A stretch of 64,000 nucleotides of DNA from DAOUKH01 sp965207995 (GTDB lineage: Bacteria > Chloroflexota > Dehalococcoidia > SHYB01), in the NCBI GenBank assembly GCA_965207995.1, contig OZ242299.1, positions 1,736,001 through 1,800,000 of the forward strand, in the 5' to 3' direction. The notes below the pieces were generated by a model, which worked only from the letters and a program-made list of their open reading frames with translations, was not told where the DNA came from and made no database searches. Numbering within the stretch: position 1 is the first letter of the stretch; every line of letters begins with the position of its first letter. A program made the position numbers and the translations under genes. Below, piece by piece: positions 51,759 through 60,848 of the stretch.

Positions 51759-52886
51759 ATGGATATCCAACCCATCTTCGGCGAAGCGGGACGGCTGCTC
51801 GCGGCCGGCGAGCCGTTCGTCCTGGCCACCGTGGTGAACACCAAGGGCTCGACCCCCCAGAAGCCGGGGGCCAAGCTGTTGGTGCGCGCCGATGGCACGA
51901 TGTTCGGCACGCTGGGCGGGGGCTGCGTCGAGGCCGACGTGCTGACCGAGGCGCGCATTATCCTGGAGGAGCAGACCGACGACGGGCCGCAGCTGCGCCG
52001 GTTCGTCCTCAACGAGGACATCGCCGCCAGGGAGGGGCTCGTCTGCGGCGGCACGATGGAGATCCTGATCGACCCCCTGGCGGGCCACGGCGAGCTCGCG
52101 CCGCTGTTCGACGAGATTCTGGCGGCCTTCGAGGGCCGCGGCGACCGGGCGCTGGCGACGCTGGCGGAACCGGGAGCGTCGGGCGGCAGGCCCGAGGCCA
52201 AGCTGTTCATCCGGGACGACGGCGGCACGGTGGGCGGCCTGGGCGCCGCCGACCTCGACGAGGCTGCGGTCGACGCGGCGCTCGACCTCATGCCCAAGGG
52301 GCGCGAGGTCTGGCTCACCACCGAGTCCAAAGCCAAGATCTACGTTGAGACCTTTACCCGCCCCGCGACGATCGTCATCGTCGGCGGCGGGCACGTCGGC
52401 TACGCGGTCTACAAGTTGGCGACCTTCCTCGGCTACGCCACCATCATCGTCGACGACCGCGAGATGTTTGCTAATGCGGAACGATTCCCGGAAGCGGAGG
52501 AGATCGTGGTGGGGGACTTCGCCGAAGGCGTCGCCTCACTGGACCTGACGCCGAACTCCTACGTCCTCGTCGCGACGCGCGGCCACAAGTACGACGATGC
52601 GGCGCTGCTGGCGGCAGCTCGCTCGAAGGCGGGATACGTGGGCCTCCTGGGGAGCAAGCGCAAAGCGGCGATGATCTTCCGGCGGCTATTCGAGGAGGGC
52701 GTTGACGCGGAGCGCATCGGCGAGATCCGTGCTCCCGTGGGCCTCGACATCGGCGGGCGGAGCCCGGAGGAGATCGCCGTCAGCGTGATGGCGGAGGTCC
52801 TGGCGGTACGCCACGGGAAGAAGGGCGGCGTGCTGAAGGCCGACCGTCTCCTCCCCAAGGCGAAGCAGCTCGCAGGACGGGCGTGA
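51759..52886 (+). CDS. XdhC/CoxI-family protein (molybdenum enzyme maturation)
   Basis: 375 aa. The N-terminal XdhC domain has VNTKGSTPQKPGAKLLV and GTLGGGCVEADV; the C-terminal Rossmann domain has IVIVGGGHVGYAVYKLATFLG and YVGLLGSKRKAAMI. These proteins bind and sulfurate molybdenum cofactor for xanthine-dehydrogenase-type enzymes. ATG 51759 follows TATACT (51732-51737). The stop overlaps mocA by 4 bp. No molybdenum hydroxylase subunit lies in the window. Confidence 0.92.
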   Translation: MDIQPIFGEAGRLLAAGEPFVLATVVNTKGSTPQKPGAKLLVRADGTMFGTLGGGCVEADVLTEARIILEEQTDDGPQLRRFVLNEDIAAREGLVCGGTMEILIDPLAGHGELAPLFDEILAAFEGRGDRALATLAEPGASGGRPEAKLFIRDDGGTVGGLGAADLDEAAVDAALDLMPKGREVWLTTESKAKIYVETFTRPATIVIVGGGHVGYAVYKLATFLGYATIIVDDREMFANAERFPEAEEIVVGDFAEGVASLDLTPNSYVLVATRGHKYDDAALLAAARSKAGYVGLLGSKRKAAMIFRRLFEEGVDAERIGEIRAPVGLDIGGRSPEEIAVSVMAEVLAVRHGKKGGVLKADRLLPKAKQLAGRA

Positions 52887-53515
52887 CCCCGCCGGCGTCC
52901 GGCGCGGCGTCCTGTGCCGGGGTGCTCCTCGCCGCCGGCGAGTCGAGCCGGATGGGCCGGCCCAAGCAGACCCTCGACTGGCTGGGCGAGCCGCTTGTCG
53001 TCTATCAGACACGGCAGCTTCTCGAAGCCGGGGTTGGGCAGGCCGTGGTCGTATTGGGGCACGAGGCTGCCACGGTGCGGCCACTCGTGGAGGGGGTCGA
53101 AGACCCCCGCCTCAGCATCGTGGTCAACCCGGACTATTTGGAGGGCAAGACGACGTCCATCAAGGCGGGGCTGCGGGCCGTGGGCTCCGGCGCGGCATCC
53201 ATCATGCTGCTGGCTGCCGACCAACCCCGACCGGCCGAGCTGCTGCGCGGGCTCGCCGAGTCTCACGCCGAGCGGGGAGCGCTCATTTCAATACCGGAGC
53301 ACGGGGGCAAGCATGGGCACCCGCCAATCTTCGACGCCTCGCTGCTGCCCGAGCTGCTCGACATCACCGAGGAGGGGAGCGGCGTCCGCGAGGTGATCCA
53401 GCGCCACAGCGGCGACATCCACGAGGTGGCGGTCGAGGACCCGCTCGTGCTGACCAACTTGAACACACGCGAGGACTACGAGCGCGCCCTCGCGCTGGCA
53501 ACGTCGGGGGCGTAG
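52883..53515 (+). CDS. mocA: Molybdenum cofactor nucleotidyltransferase (MocA-like)
   Basis: 210-aa NTP transferase of the MobA fold: GVLLAAGESSRMGRPKQTL (nucleotide loop with the SRMGRPK signature), VVVLGHEA, MLLAADQPRP (metal Asp) and HGHPPIFDASLLPEL. It attaches CMP to molybdopterin for xanthine-oxidase-type enzymes, which agrees with the coupled xdhC gene (GTGA overlap). Confidence 0.9.
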   Translation: MTPPASGAASCAGVLLAAGESSRMGRPKQTLDWLGEPLVVYQTRQLLEAGVGQAVVVLGHEAATVRPLVEGVEDPRLSIVVNPDYLEGKTTSIKAGLRAVGSGAASIMLLAADQPRPAELLRGLAESHAERGALISIPEHGGKHGHPPIFDASLLPELLDITEEGSGVREVIQRHSGDIHEVAVEDPLVLTNLNTREDYERALALATSGA

Positions 53516-53528
53516 GGGGCCGCTTCCG

Positions 53529-53556
53529 TTGACACGACCTACCGCAATGCTAGACT
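53529..53556 (+). promoter_or_regulatory. Promoter of the sulfite/nitrite reductase gene
   Basis: TTGACA (53529-53534), 16-bp spacer, TAGACT (53551-53556). Confidence 0.7.
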
Positions 53557-53689
53557 GAGAGTTCGAGCGCAGAGGGTTCGACCGGTGCCGCGTCCCTTTA
53601 GGTGGGGACTCCGGGGCGCGAGCCGGACCGTTTCCCGTACGAGAGCGTTCGGCTAGCGGCTTTCCACGGGAAGCTAGGAAGAGAGCACT
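53557..53689 (+). promoter_or_regulatory. Structured leader of the reductase gene
   Basis: About 130 nt with several stems: GTCCC...GGGAC (from GTCCCTTTAGGTGGGGAC), TCCGG...CCGGA, and GCTTTCC-ACG-GGAAGC close to the ribosome site. I do not recognise a known riboswitch consensus (SAM, cobalamin and Moco patterns do not fit). A regulatory role is inferred from length and foldability only. Confidence 0.35.
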
Positions 53690-55483
53690 ATGACCACGGT
53701 CGAGAAGAAGGGCGCGGAGAAGGGCGTCATTCCCTATCTGCCCGAAGAGATCGACGCTTTCGAGCAGGAAGTCGGCAAGTTCCGCTCGGGGGAGAACCCC
53801 GAGGAAGAGTTCATGAAGTTCCGGCTGAGGCAGGGCGTCTACGGCCAGCGCCAGCCCGAGGCCCAGATGTTCCGGGTCAAGCTGCCCTTCGGCGGAGTGA
53901 CCGCGGACCAGCTTGAAGTGCTGGGCGAGTTCACCGACGAGTTTGCGCCCCTGAAGAAGGGGCACATCACCACCCGAGAGAACATCCAGTTCCACCACAT
54001 CCTGCTAGACCGGTCAGCGGACGGTCTGCGGCTGCTCGGGTCGGCGGGACTGACCACCCGTGAGGCCTGCGGCAACACGGTGCGGAACGTGGCGGGCTGC
54101 CCGCTGGCGGGCATCTGTGGCGGCGAGCCTTTCGACCCGACTCCCTATCTGACGGCCTACGCCCGCTACTTCGTGCGGCATCCGCTGACGCAAGCCTTCC
54201 CCCGCAAGCTCAAGACGGCCTTCTCCGGCTGCGATCACGACTGCGCCATGACCGCGATCCACGACCTCGGCTTCATCGCCCAGACCAAGGAGGTCAACGG
54301 CGAGACGGTGCGCGGCTTCAAGATCGTGGTGGGCGGCGGGACGTCGATCATGGCGCGGCTCGCGCCGACGCTCTATGAATTCGTATCCGTTGACGACTAC
54401 CTGCGGGTGTCGGAGGCGGTGTTCCGGGTCTTCGACGCCGCCGACGAGCTGCGCAAGAACCGGATGAAGGCGCGGATCAAGTTCCTCGTGGACCGCATCG
54501 GCATCGACGAGTTCCGCAAGCTGGTGGAGGCGGAGCTGGCGAAGCCGTGGGCCGAAGAGAAGATTGACCCCGAGCCGTGGATGTTCGAGGACGACGAGGC
54601 CGCCGACGCACCGCCGCCTCCCACGGCGAGCCGATTCGCCAACGGGACAACGGCGTCGCCGGAGTTCACGGCGTGGGCGGCCACGAACGTGCGGCCGCAG
54701 CGCCAGGACGGCTACGTCGTCGTCGAGATCACCGTCCCCCAGGGCGACCTCGACGGCGATCAATTCCGCGGCATCGCGGCGATCAGCCGCGCCTACGCCG
54801 GCGGCCGTGTCCGGCTGACGCAGGAACAGAACCTCGTGCTGCGCTGGGTGAGGACGGAGCTCGTCCATGACGTCTACAACGACCTGAAGGCGCTGGACCT
54901 CGTCGAGGGCGGCGCGGACGAGATCACAGACGTGGTCACCTGCCCCGGCACCGATAGCTGCAAGCTGGGCATCACCTCGTCGATGGGCCTGGGGCGGGCG
55001 CTCCGTGAGAAGATCGCCGCCCTGGATACCTCCGACCCTCAGATCAAGAAGATGCACGTGAAGGCGAGCGGCTGCCCCAACGGCTGCGGGCAGCACCACA
55101 TCGCGAGCATCGGTTTCCACGGGGCCGCTATCAAGGGGGCCAGCGGTCAGCAGGTGCCGGCCTACGAGGTCTTCGTCGGCGGCAACGCGACGGGGACGGA
55201 GGGGCCGATCCGCATCGGCCAGCGCGTCCGCGGCCGGGTGCCGGCGAAGCACGCCCCCGAGTTCATCGAGCGCGTGCTCGACTTCTACACCCAGGAGCGG
55301 GAGAGCGCCGACGAGCGCTTCCTCGACTTCGTGGACCGCGTCGGCCCCGACGCCTTTTCGCCGCTTCTCGCCGACCTGCAACAGGTCGGGCCGCTCGGCA
55401 AGGACACGATCCAGCTCTATATGGACTGGAGCAAGACGATCCCGTTCAAGGTCGAGCGCGGCGAAGGGGAGTGCGCCGTCTAA
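53690..55483 (+). CDS. Ferredoxin-dependent sulfite/nitrite reductase
   Basis: 597-aa sirohaem enzyme that reduces sulfite to sulfide or nitrite to ammonia. There are two ferredoxin-like half domains (FKL.Q.YGQRQ type start, KKGHITTRENIQFHHI), GNTVRNVAGCPLAG, and the cluster/sirohaem cysteines in CPGTDSCKLG and SGCPNGCGQHH. The length suits the actinobacterial/chloroflexal NirA-SirA group. ATG 53690. Substrate choice cannot be settled from motifs; the lone setting without nitrate genes slightly favours sulfite. Confidence 0.92.
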   Translation: MTTVEKKGAEKGVIPYLPEEIDAFEQEVGKFRSGENPEEEFMKFRLRQGVYGQRQPEAQMFRVKLPFGGVTADQLEVLGEFTDEFAPLKKGHITTRENIQFHHILLDRSADGLRLLGSAGLTTREACGNTVRNVAGCPLAGICGGEPFDPTPYLTAYARYFVRHPLTQAFPRKLKTAFSGCDHDCAMTAIHDLGFIAQTKEVNGETVRGFKIVVGGGTSIMARLAPTLYEFVSVDDYLRVSEAVFRVFDAADELRKNRMKARIKFLVDRIGIDEFRKLVEAELAKPWAEEKIDPEPWMFEDDEAADAPPPPTASRFANGTTASPEFTAWAATNVRPQRQDGYVVVEITVPQGDLDGDQFRGIAAISRAYAGGRVRLTQEQNLVLRWVRTELVHDVYNDLKALDLVEGGADEITDVVTCPGTDSCKLGITSSMGLGRALREKIAALDTSDPQIKKMHVKASGCPNGCGQHHIASIGFHGAAIKGASGQQVPAYEVFVGGNATGTEGPIRIGQRVRGRVPAKHAPEFIERVLDFYTQERESADERFLDFVDRVGPDAFSPLLADLQQVGPLGKDTIQLYMDWSKTIPFKVERGEGECAV

Positions 55484-55495
55484 CTGGGCCGCGGG

Positions 55496-56707
55496 CTAGT
55501 AGATGACCTGCCGCTCGATGAGGCGCTCGATCTCCTCGGGAGGCAGCGCGAGCTCGTCGCGGTAGAAGCGCTCGTTGTCGGCGCCGAGGGCGCGTCCTAG
55601 TCCACGTATGGCGCCCGGCGTCTCACTGAGTCTCCACGGAATGCCGTAGGTCACGTCGGCGGGGACGAGCTCGTCCACCTGCACGTCGATCGAGGTGCGG
55701 CGGGCGACGTCGTGGGGGTCGTGGTAGAGCTCGCTGACCTTGTATGCCGGCGCGGCGGCGATCCCGGCCCGCTGGAGCAGGTGCGTCGCCTCGATATTCG
55801 ACCGCTCCCGCGTCCAAGCAGCGACCGCGTCGTCCAGGGCTGCGAGGTTGGCCTGGCGGGCGGCGAGCGTGGCGAAGCGGGGGTCGCTGGCGAGGCCGGG
55901 TTGGCCGATGGCCTCGCAGAAGGCGCGCCACTCCTCCTCGCCGTTGACCGCGATGGAGACCCAGGAGTCGTCGTCCTTGCTGGGGTAGATCTCGTGGGGG
56001 GCCATGTGAGGATGGCGGTTCCCCTTCGGCTTGGGGACCTCGCCGGTCATCTGGTACTCGATGATCGGTTCGCCGAGGAAGCCGGGCAGCAGCTCGCTGA
56101 ACGGGAGGTCGATGAGTTGGCCCTTGCCGGTCCGGGAGCGGTGGAAGACGGCGGTCATGATCGCGTAGCCGAGCATGACGCCCATACCGGGGTCGGGGTC
56201 CCAGACATGGAGCATGGGGCGGCCCTCGTCCTCGGGGTAGCCGACGAGGGCGTCGCTGCCGACAGCGACATTCATGGAAGGGCCAAAGGCGAGGAGGTCG
56301 TCGTAGGGACCCCACTGGCCGGCCGCGGAGAAGGCGGCCATGATGAGGTCGGGCTTCTCCTTGCGCAGGCTCTCGTAGTCGACGCCGAGGGCGCGTTGCT
56401 TGTGCGGTGAGAGGTTGAGGACGAGCACGTCGCCCCAGTGGATCATGCGCTTGAGGAGGTCGACGCCTTCAGCGTGCAGCAGGTTTAGGGTGACGTAGTA
56501 CTCGCGGCTCCGGTAGTACCAGTGCGACTCGAGGATCTGGCGCATGGGCGACTTGGGACGGCCGAAGTTGCGCTGCACGTCGGTGCCGCTGTTTGACTCG
56601 ACCCGTGCCACCGTCGCGCCCATGTCGCCGAGGCAGGCGCTGACCTGAGGCCCCGCCCAGACCTGGGTGAAGTCGACGATTCGGATGCCTTCTAGCGGGA
56701 GGCTCAT
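55496..56707 (-). CDS. CaiB/BaiF CoA-transferase, operon gene 4
   Basis: 403 aa. Starts MSLPLEGIRIVDFTQVWAGP. The conserved acid lies in HVWDPDPGMGVMLG, 21-23 residues before TGKGQLIDLPFSE, so the catalytic Asp is probably present. ATG 56707 overlaps the stop of the upstream CaiB gene by 4 bp (ATGA); the open frame extends further without support. Two different transferases coupled in one operon suggest a donor and acceptor pair or a heteromer. Confidence 0.9.
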   Translation of the reverse strand: MSLPLEGIRIVDFTQVWAGPQVSACLGDMGATVARVESNSGTDVQRNFGRPKSPMRQILESHWYYRSREYYVTLNLLHAEGVDLLKRMIHWGDVLVLNLSPHKQRALGVDYESLRKEKPDLIMAAFSAAGQWGPYDDLLAFGPSMNVAVGSDALVGYPEDEGRPMLHVWDPDPGMGVMLGYAIMTAVFHRSRTGKGQLIDLPFSELLPGFLGEPIIEYQMTGEVPKPKGNRHPHMAPHEIYPSKDDDSWVSIAVNGEEEWRAFCEAIGQPGLASDPRFATLAARQANLAALDDAVAAWTRERSNIEATHLLQRAGIAAAPAYKVSELYHDPHDVARRTSIDVQVDELVPADVTYGIPWRLSETPGAIRGLGRALGADNERFYRDELALPPEEIERLIERQVIY

Positions 56708-57966
56708 ACCGCACCCGCGGCGCGCAGCTTTTCGAGATCGGACGGGGAGCGGCCAAGAAGGCCGCTGAAGACCTGCTCGTTGTGCTGCCCGAGCCGGGGC
56801 GCGGGGCCGGGCTCGACGCGCTCCGACGCCGTCAGCTTGAAGGGCGCGCCGGGGACGCGCATCGGAGGGCCGCCGTCGTTGGGGACCTTGGTCCAATAGT
56901 CGCGGACTTGCAACTGCTCCCATTCCAGCAGCTCGGCCACGGTGTGGGCGGGGTGCCACGGGATGCGGCTGTCGCGGAACATCTGCCACAGCTCGGCCTT
57001 GGTGTACTTGGCGAGCCAGGGCTTGATCTGGTCGTCGATCTCCTCGGGGTAATCCTTGCCTGCCTTGTCGCGGTCGGCGAATCGGGGCTCGCTCATCCAC
57101 GCGGGATTTCCCATGAGGTCGCCGAACCGCGTCCACTGCTTTTCATGCGCCACGATCAGCCCGTAGTAGCCGTCCTTGCATGGGAGGAGGACGAAGGGGT
57201 AGATGGTGGGATTGCGGTTGCCGCCGCGGCGGGGGTAGAAGCCGGTATCGACGTAGTCGATGTAGTCCATCGGGTTGTTGAAGGTGTTGAGGCAGTCGGC
57301 GGTGGAGATGTCGACGTGCTGGCCCCGTCCGGTGCGCTCGCGGTTCATCACCGCGATCATCGTGGCCGAGGCGGCGTTCATGCCGCCCCAGTAGTCGGCG
57401 CGGTCATAGGGCATGGCCAGGGGCTGCCGTTTGGGGTCGCCGGTGCGGTAGGCGACGCCGCCCGCCGCCGAGGCGGTCAGCGCGTAGCCCTTGAAATCGC
57501 GGTAGGGGCCGAAGTGGCCGAAGGTGGTGATGGAGGTGTGGACCAGTGTCGGGTTCGCCGCGACCGTCCGTTCCGGGGCTAGGCCCCAAGCCTCGAGGTC
57601 GGTGGGCATGTAGTTGTCGATCAGGATGTCGGCGCGGCGGGCGAGGTCGAGCACGAGGTCCGCGCCGCCGGGGGCGGCGGGGTCGATGGTCACGCTCTGC
57701 TTGCCGGCGTTGAGGTAGAGGAAGAGGCCGCTGCGGTCGGGGTCTCCGTCGGCGCCCTTGGGATACGGTCCGTGGTGGCGCGCACGGTCGCCGGCGGGGG
57801 GCTCGATCTTGATGACTTCGGCGCCGTAGAGGGTGAGGAGCCGTCCCAGGTAGGGCGCGGAGATGTACTCGCCGAACTCGACGACGCGCAGCCCTTCCAG
57901 CGCGCGGGCCCCCTCGGCGGATTGCGCCCCCTCGGATGGCGCTCTATCGGTGCGCGCTTGGGTCAT
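56704..57966 (-). CDS. CaiB/BaiF CoA-transferase, operon gene 3
   Basis: 420 aa. LRVVEFGEYISAPYLGRLLTLYGAEVIKIEPP is the family N-terminus. Asp in DRADYWGGMN, 21 residues before TGRGQHVDIS, is the expected acyl acceptor. ATG 57966 has GGAGG 7 nt upstream. It lies 28 bp after the MerB-like gene and overlaps the next CaiB gene. The acid substrate is unknown. Confidence 0.9.
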   Translation of the reverse strand: MTQARTDRAPSEGAQSAEGARALEGLRVVEFGEYISAPYLGRLLTLYGAEVIKIEPPAGDRARHHGPYPKGADGDPDRSGLFLYLNAGKQSVTIDPAAPGGADLVLDLARRADILIDNYMPTDLEAWGLAPERTVAANPTLVHTSITTFGHFGPYRDFKGYALTASAAGGVAYRTGDPKRQPLAMPYDRADYWGGMNAASATMIAVMNRERTGRGQHVDISTADCLNTFNNPMDYIDYVDTGFYPRRGGNRNPTIYPFVLLPCKDGYYGLIVAHEKQWTRFGDLMGNPAWMSEPRFADRDKAGKDYPEEIDDQIKPWLAKYTKAELWQMFRDSRIPWHPAHTVAELLEWEQLQVRDYWTKVPNDGGPPMRVPGAPFKLTASERVEPGPAPRLGQHNEQVFSGLLGRSPSDLEKLRAAGAV

Positions 57967-57994
57967 GGCGCCGCCTCCGCGGCGAGGGCCTGCG

Positions 57995-58738
57995 CTAGTC
58001 CCAGACCGAGACGTCGAGGCCACTGTCGGCGAAGGCCTGGCGGATCATGTCGCCATTCGCCAGGTCGGGGCCGCGGTTGTAGTCGTAGTGGCGGGTGCTC
58101 GCCACGCCGTCGACCCACGGGATGCCGTTGGGCGCGGGCATCTGGACGCCGCGCTTGTCGGGGTACGCCTTCTCCCACACCGCGACGTGGTCGGGATCGA
58201 TGAAGAAGTTGATGCTGTCGCAGGTGACAATCCAGTCCTTCCGGAAGTTGTAGGGGCTGACGCCGATGTGGAGGACGGCCGTCTTCGGCTCGAAGTCCAC
58301 CAGTTGGCGGTCCTTGGCGCTGAAGCTGATCGGCTCCCAACAGCAGGGACAGTGGGAGTCGACCGTCACGACCTTGCCCGGGAACATGGCGTTGATGGCG
58401 CAGGACTCGCCGCCGCAGCCCGCGTACCACTTCGACTCACCGTCGACGGTCACGCGGTGGCGGGTGGCGGCGTTGGAGAAGGGGGGCACCTTGACGATGT
58501 CCTCGCTGCCGGGCACGAACATGACCTGGACGGCGCGCTCGAGCTGCCAGAGCGCGTGCCACGTCTGGTTCTGGTCGAGACCGTTGTCGCGCATGATCTG
58601 GGGGAGGTTGGGGCTGCGCCCATGCTCGATGAAGAAGTCCTCCAGGTAGAGGCGGACCTTCTTCGCGTTTTCGGTCATTTCGAACCACTCGGCGGCGGTG
58701 TCGCGGTAGACGCCGTAGGGAGCGTAGATCGGATGCAT
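57995..58738 (-). CDS. MerB (alkylmercury lyase)-like protein
   Basis: 247 aa with the layout of organomercurial lyase: an N-terminal winged-helix-like part (RLYLEDFFIEHGRSPNLPQI) and a C-terminal lyase-like domain. Of the MerB catalytic triad Cys96-Asp99-Cys159, the cysteines correspond to Cys113 (ESCAINAMF) and Cys173 (VTCDSINFFIDPDH), 60 residues apart; the Asp position is Asn116. Three further cysteines cluster in HCPCCWEP (130, 132, 133). ATG 58738 follows AGGAGG. The setting in an operon with a flavin monooxygenase and two CoA-transferases does not suggest mercury resistance; no merA/merR is near. Confidence 0.7.
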   Translation of the reverse strand: MHPIYAPYGVYRDTAAEWFEMTENAKKVRLYLEDFFIEHGRSPNLPQIMRDNGLDQNQTWHALWQLERAVQVMFVPGSEDIVKVPPFSNAATRHRVTVDGESKWYAGCGGESCAINAMFPGKVVTVDSHCPCCWEPISFSAKDRQLVDFEPKTAVLHIGVSPYNFRKDWIVTCDSINFFIDPDHVAVWEKAYPDKRGVQMPAPNGIPWVDGVASTRHYDYNRGPDLANGDMIRQAFADSGLDVSVWD

Positions 58739-58773
58739 CTCGTCCTCCTTTCGCCAGAGCGCGGCGTACGGGT

Positions 58774-59934
58774 CTAGGCGACCAGGGCGGCCTGGGGCAC
58801 GGAGCGGCCGAAGGCGGGCATGACCTCGCGGGCGAAGCGCTTCAGCGACCGCATGATGTCGTCGTGCTGGAGCATGCCGGACTGGACGATGCAGAGCACC
58901 TGGTCGATCTGGTTCGCCTCGTACCGCTTGAGGACCTTGATGATGCTCTCCGCGCTCCCGACGCAGAGCCCCTGGCTGGTGCGGGCCTTGGCCATGAGGG
59001 CCTTCATCTGCTCGTGCGTGGCCTTGGGCCGCTTCTGATGGACCTTCATCCTCCCCGACGATTGGACGACCTCGTTGCCGTCGTCGTCGAAGGTACGGTG
59101 GTCGGCGCCCTTGTACTTGGTCTGCTGGGAGGGGTTGTAGTAGCGGGCGAAGACATCCTGGTACCAGATGACCGTCGGGCCGGCGGTCTCGTCGGCCTCG
59201 TCGTCCGACTCGCCGCAGTACATCATGCAGAAGGCCGCCGTCTTGTTGTTCACCACGCCGGTGACGGGGTTGGCGTTGACGACCTTCTCCTTGTAGCGCT
59301 GGATGCGCTCGCCGACGTAGTCGGGGGACTTGGCGGCGAAGGCGAGGACGCCGAGGCCGAGCTCGCCGGCGATTTCGTAGGTGTCGTCGGAGCCGCAGGC
59401 CATCCACATCGGCGGGCTCGGTTTCTGGATCGGCTTGGGAATGACGTTGCGGGGCGGGATGTTGACGAACTTGCCTTCGTAGGAGAAGGAGTCGGTCTGG
59501 AACATTTGGGGAATGATGGTGGCGTTCTCGATCACCTGGGCGCGACTAAGCTCAGGGGGCACCTCGAAGCCGCCGAGCTCCTGCCAGGACGAGCCGCGGC
59601 CCACGCCGAACTCGACGCGCCCGTTGCTCATGATGTCGAGGCCGGCGATGCGCTCCGCGACGCGGATGGGGTGGTTGAAGTTGTTAGGGAGGAGGACGAC
59701 GCCGTGGCCGATGCGAATGCGCTCGGTGCGCATGGCGCAGGCGGTGAGCCAGATCTCCGGCGCGGAGGAGCTGGAAAGCTCCTCGAGGAAGTGATGCTCC
59801 ACGGCCCAGACGCCGTCAAACCCGAGCTGCTCGGCGAGGACGACCTGCTCCAGGCCCTCCCACCACTTGTTGTACTCGCTGCGGTCGTGCCACGGCTTGG
59901 GGTTCGCCAGCTCGTACAGCAATGAGAATTCCAT
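58774..59934 (-). CDS. LLM-class flavin-dependent monooxygenase, operon gene 1
   Basis: 386-aa luciferase-like TIM barrel. It shows LGFDGVWAVEHHFLEE, RIRIGHGVVLLPNNFNHPIRVAER, GRVEFGVGRGSSWQELGGF and PPMWMACGSDDTYEIAGELGLGVL. It would oxidise an organic substrate with reduced flavin and oxygen. ATG 59934 follows AAGGAG. It is the first of four closely spaced genes (MerB-like, CaiB, CaiB). Confidence 0.9.
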   Translation of the reverse strand: MEFSLLYELANPKPWHDRSEYNKWWEGLEQVVLAEQLGFDGVWAVEHHFLEELSSSSAPEIWLTACAMRTERIRIGHGVVLLPNNFNHPIRVAERIAGLDIMSNGRVEFGVGRGSSWQELGGFEVPPELSRAQVIENATIIPQMFQTDSFSYEGKFVNIPPRNVIPKPIQKPSPPMWMACGSDDTYEIAGELGLGVLAFAAKSPDYVGERIQRYKEKVVNANPVTGVVNNKTAAFCMMYCGESDDEADETAGPTVIWYQDVFARYYNPSQQTKYKGADHRTFDDDGNEVVQSSGRMKVHQKRPKATHEQMKALMAKARTSQGLCVGSAESIIKVLKRYEANQIDQVLCIVQSGMLQHDDIMRSLKRFAREVMPAFGRSVPQAALVA

Positions 59935-60035
59935 CTTGACTCCTTACGGTTGGGTACGCGCGGCCATCAAAAGACGCTGCGCGGAGGCTTCAGGTTAGCA
60001 CGCGGTCTTTGGTGCGCCAATCATGCAAATCCGGC

Positions 60036-60848
60036 CTATTCTCCGGGCCGCCTGCTATCGGCGAATCCCTCGGGCGGCTTTCCGGACCGCGCCAAGGTCG
60101 CGCCGCCGTCGGCGACGATGGTCTGGCCGGTGACGTACTGCGAGAGGTCGGAGGCCAGGAAGAGCACCACGGAGGCGATCTCGGAGGGATCGGCGGCGTG
60201 GGCGAGCGGAATCTGGGCCTCCATCTCGGCCGACATGCTCGCGGCGACGAGCGGCGTCTTCACCGAACCCGGAGCGACGGAGTTCACGCGGATGCCGTAC
60301 CGTCCGTACTCCCAGGCTAGCGTGCGGGTGAGGTGGATGACCGCCGCCTTGCCCGCGCCGTAAATGGAGTGGTGGGCCGCCGCGTTCATGCCGCTCACCG
60401 AGGAGTAGTTGACGATGACGCCGCCGGCGCCCTGGTCGATCATGCGCTTGATCGCGGCCCGGCAGGGAATGAAAGCGGCCTTGAGGTTCAAGTCCATCAC
60501 GTCGAAGTACGACTCGTCGGACCAGTCGGCGGCGGGGGCCCAGGGGTTGCGGGCCATGCCTCCGGCCACGTTGACCACGCCGTTGACGGGGCCGTAGGCC
60601 GCGGCTGCCTTGTCGAAGAGGGCGTCGACCAGATCGGGGTCGCGGGCGTCGACGCGCGCGGGCATGGCCGTCCCGCCGGCCTTCACCACGGCGTTGGCGA
60701 CCATCGTGGCGCGGGACTCGTTGTAGTCGGCGACGACCGTTTTGGCGCCGGCCTCGGCGATGGCGTGGGAGGTAGCTTCGCCCATGCCTCTGCCGCCGCC
60801 GATGATGACGAAGACGCGGTCTTTCAGCGAGATTTGCTCCAGGTACAT
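60036..60848 (-). CDS. SDR-family dehydrogenase
   Basis: 270-aa classical SDR. Glycine motif GGGRGMGEA, VNVAGG, NYSSVSG with the catalytic Ser, IYGAGKAAVIHL with an intact Y-x-x-x-K, and VNSVAPGSVKTP. It oxidises or reduces a hydroxy/keto acyl substrate with NAD(P). It is 101 bp upstream of the LLM-MerB-CaiB operon in the same direction and may be part of the same pathway. It is divergent from rpoB. Confidence 0.92.
   Translation of the reverse strand: MYLEQISLKDRVFVIIGGGRGMGEATSHAIAEAGAKTVVADYNESRATMVANAVVKAGGTAMPARVDARDPDLVDALFDKAAAAYGPVNGVVNVAGGMARNPWAPAADWSDESYFDVMDLNLKAAFIPCRAAIKRMIDQGAGGVIVNYSSVSGMNAAAHHSIYGAGKAAVIHLTRTLAWEYGRYGIRVNSVAPGSVKTPLVAASMSAEMEAQIPLAHAADPSEIASVVLFLASDLSQYVTGQTIVADGGATLARSGKPPEGFADSRRPGE

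Noticed and set aside
53602..53916. 104-codon ORF in the leader of the sulfite reductase gene
   Set aside because: Overlaps the reductase start out of frame, Arg/Gly-rich, no ribosome site.
57995..58738. Mercury-resistance operon
   Set aside because: No merR, merA, merT or merP nearby and the MerB Asp is replaced, so resistance is not supported.
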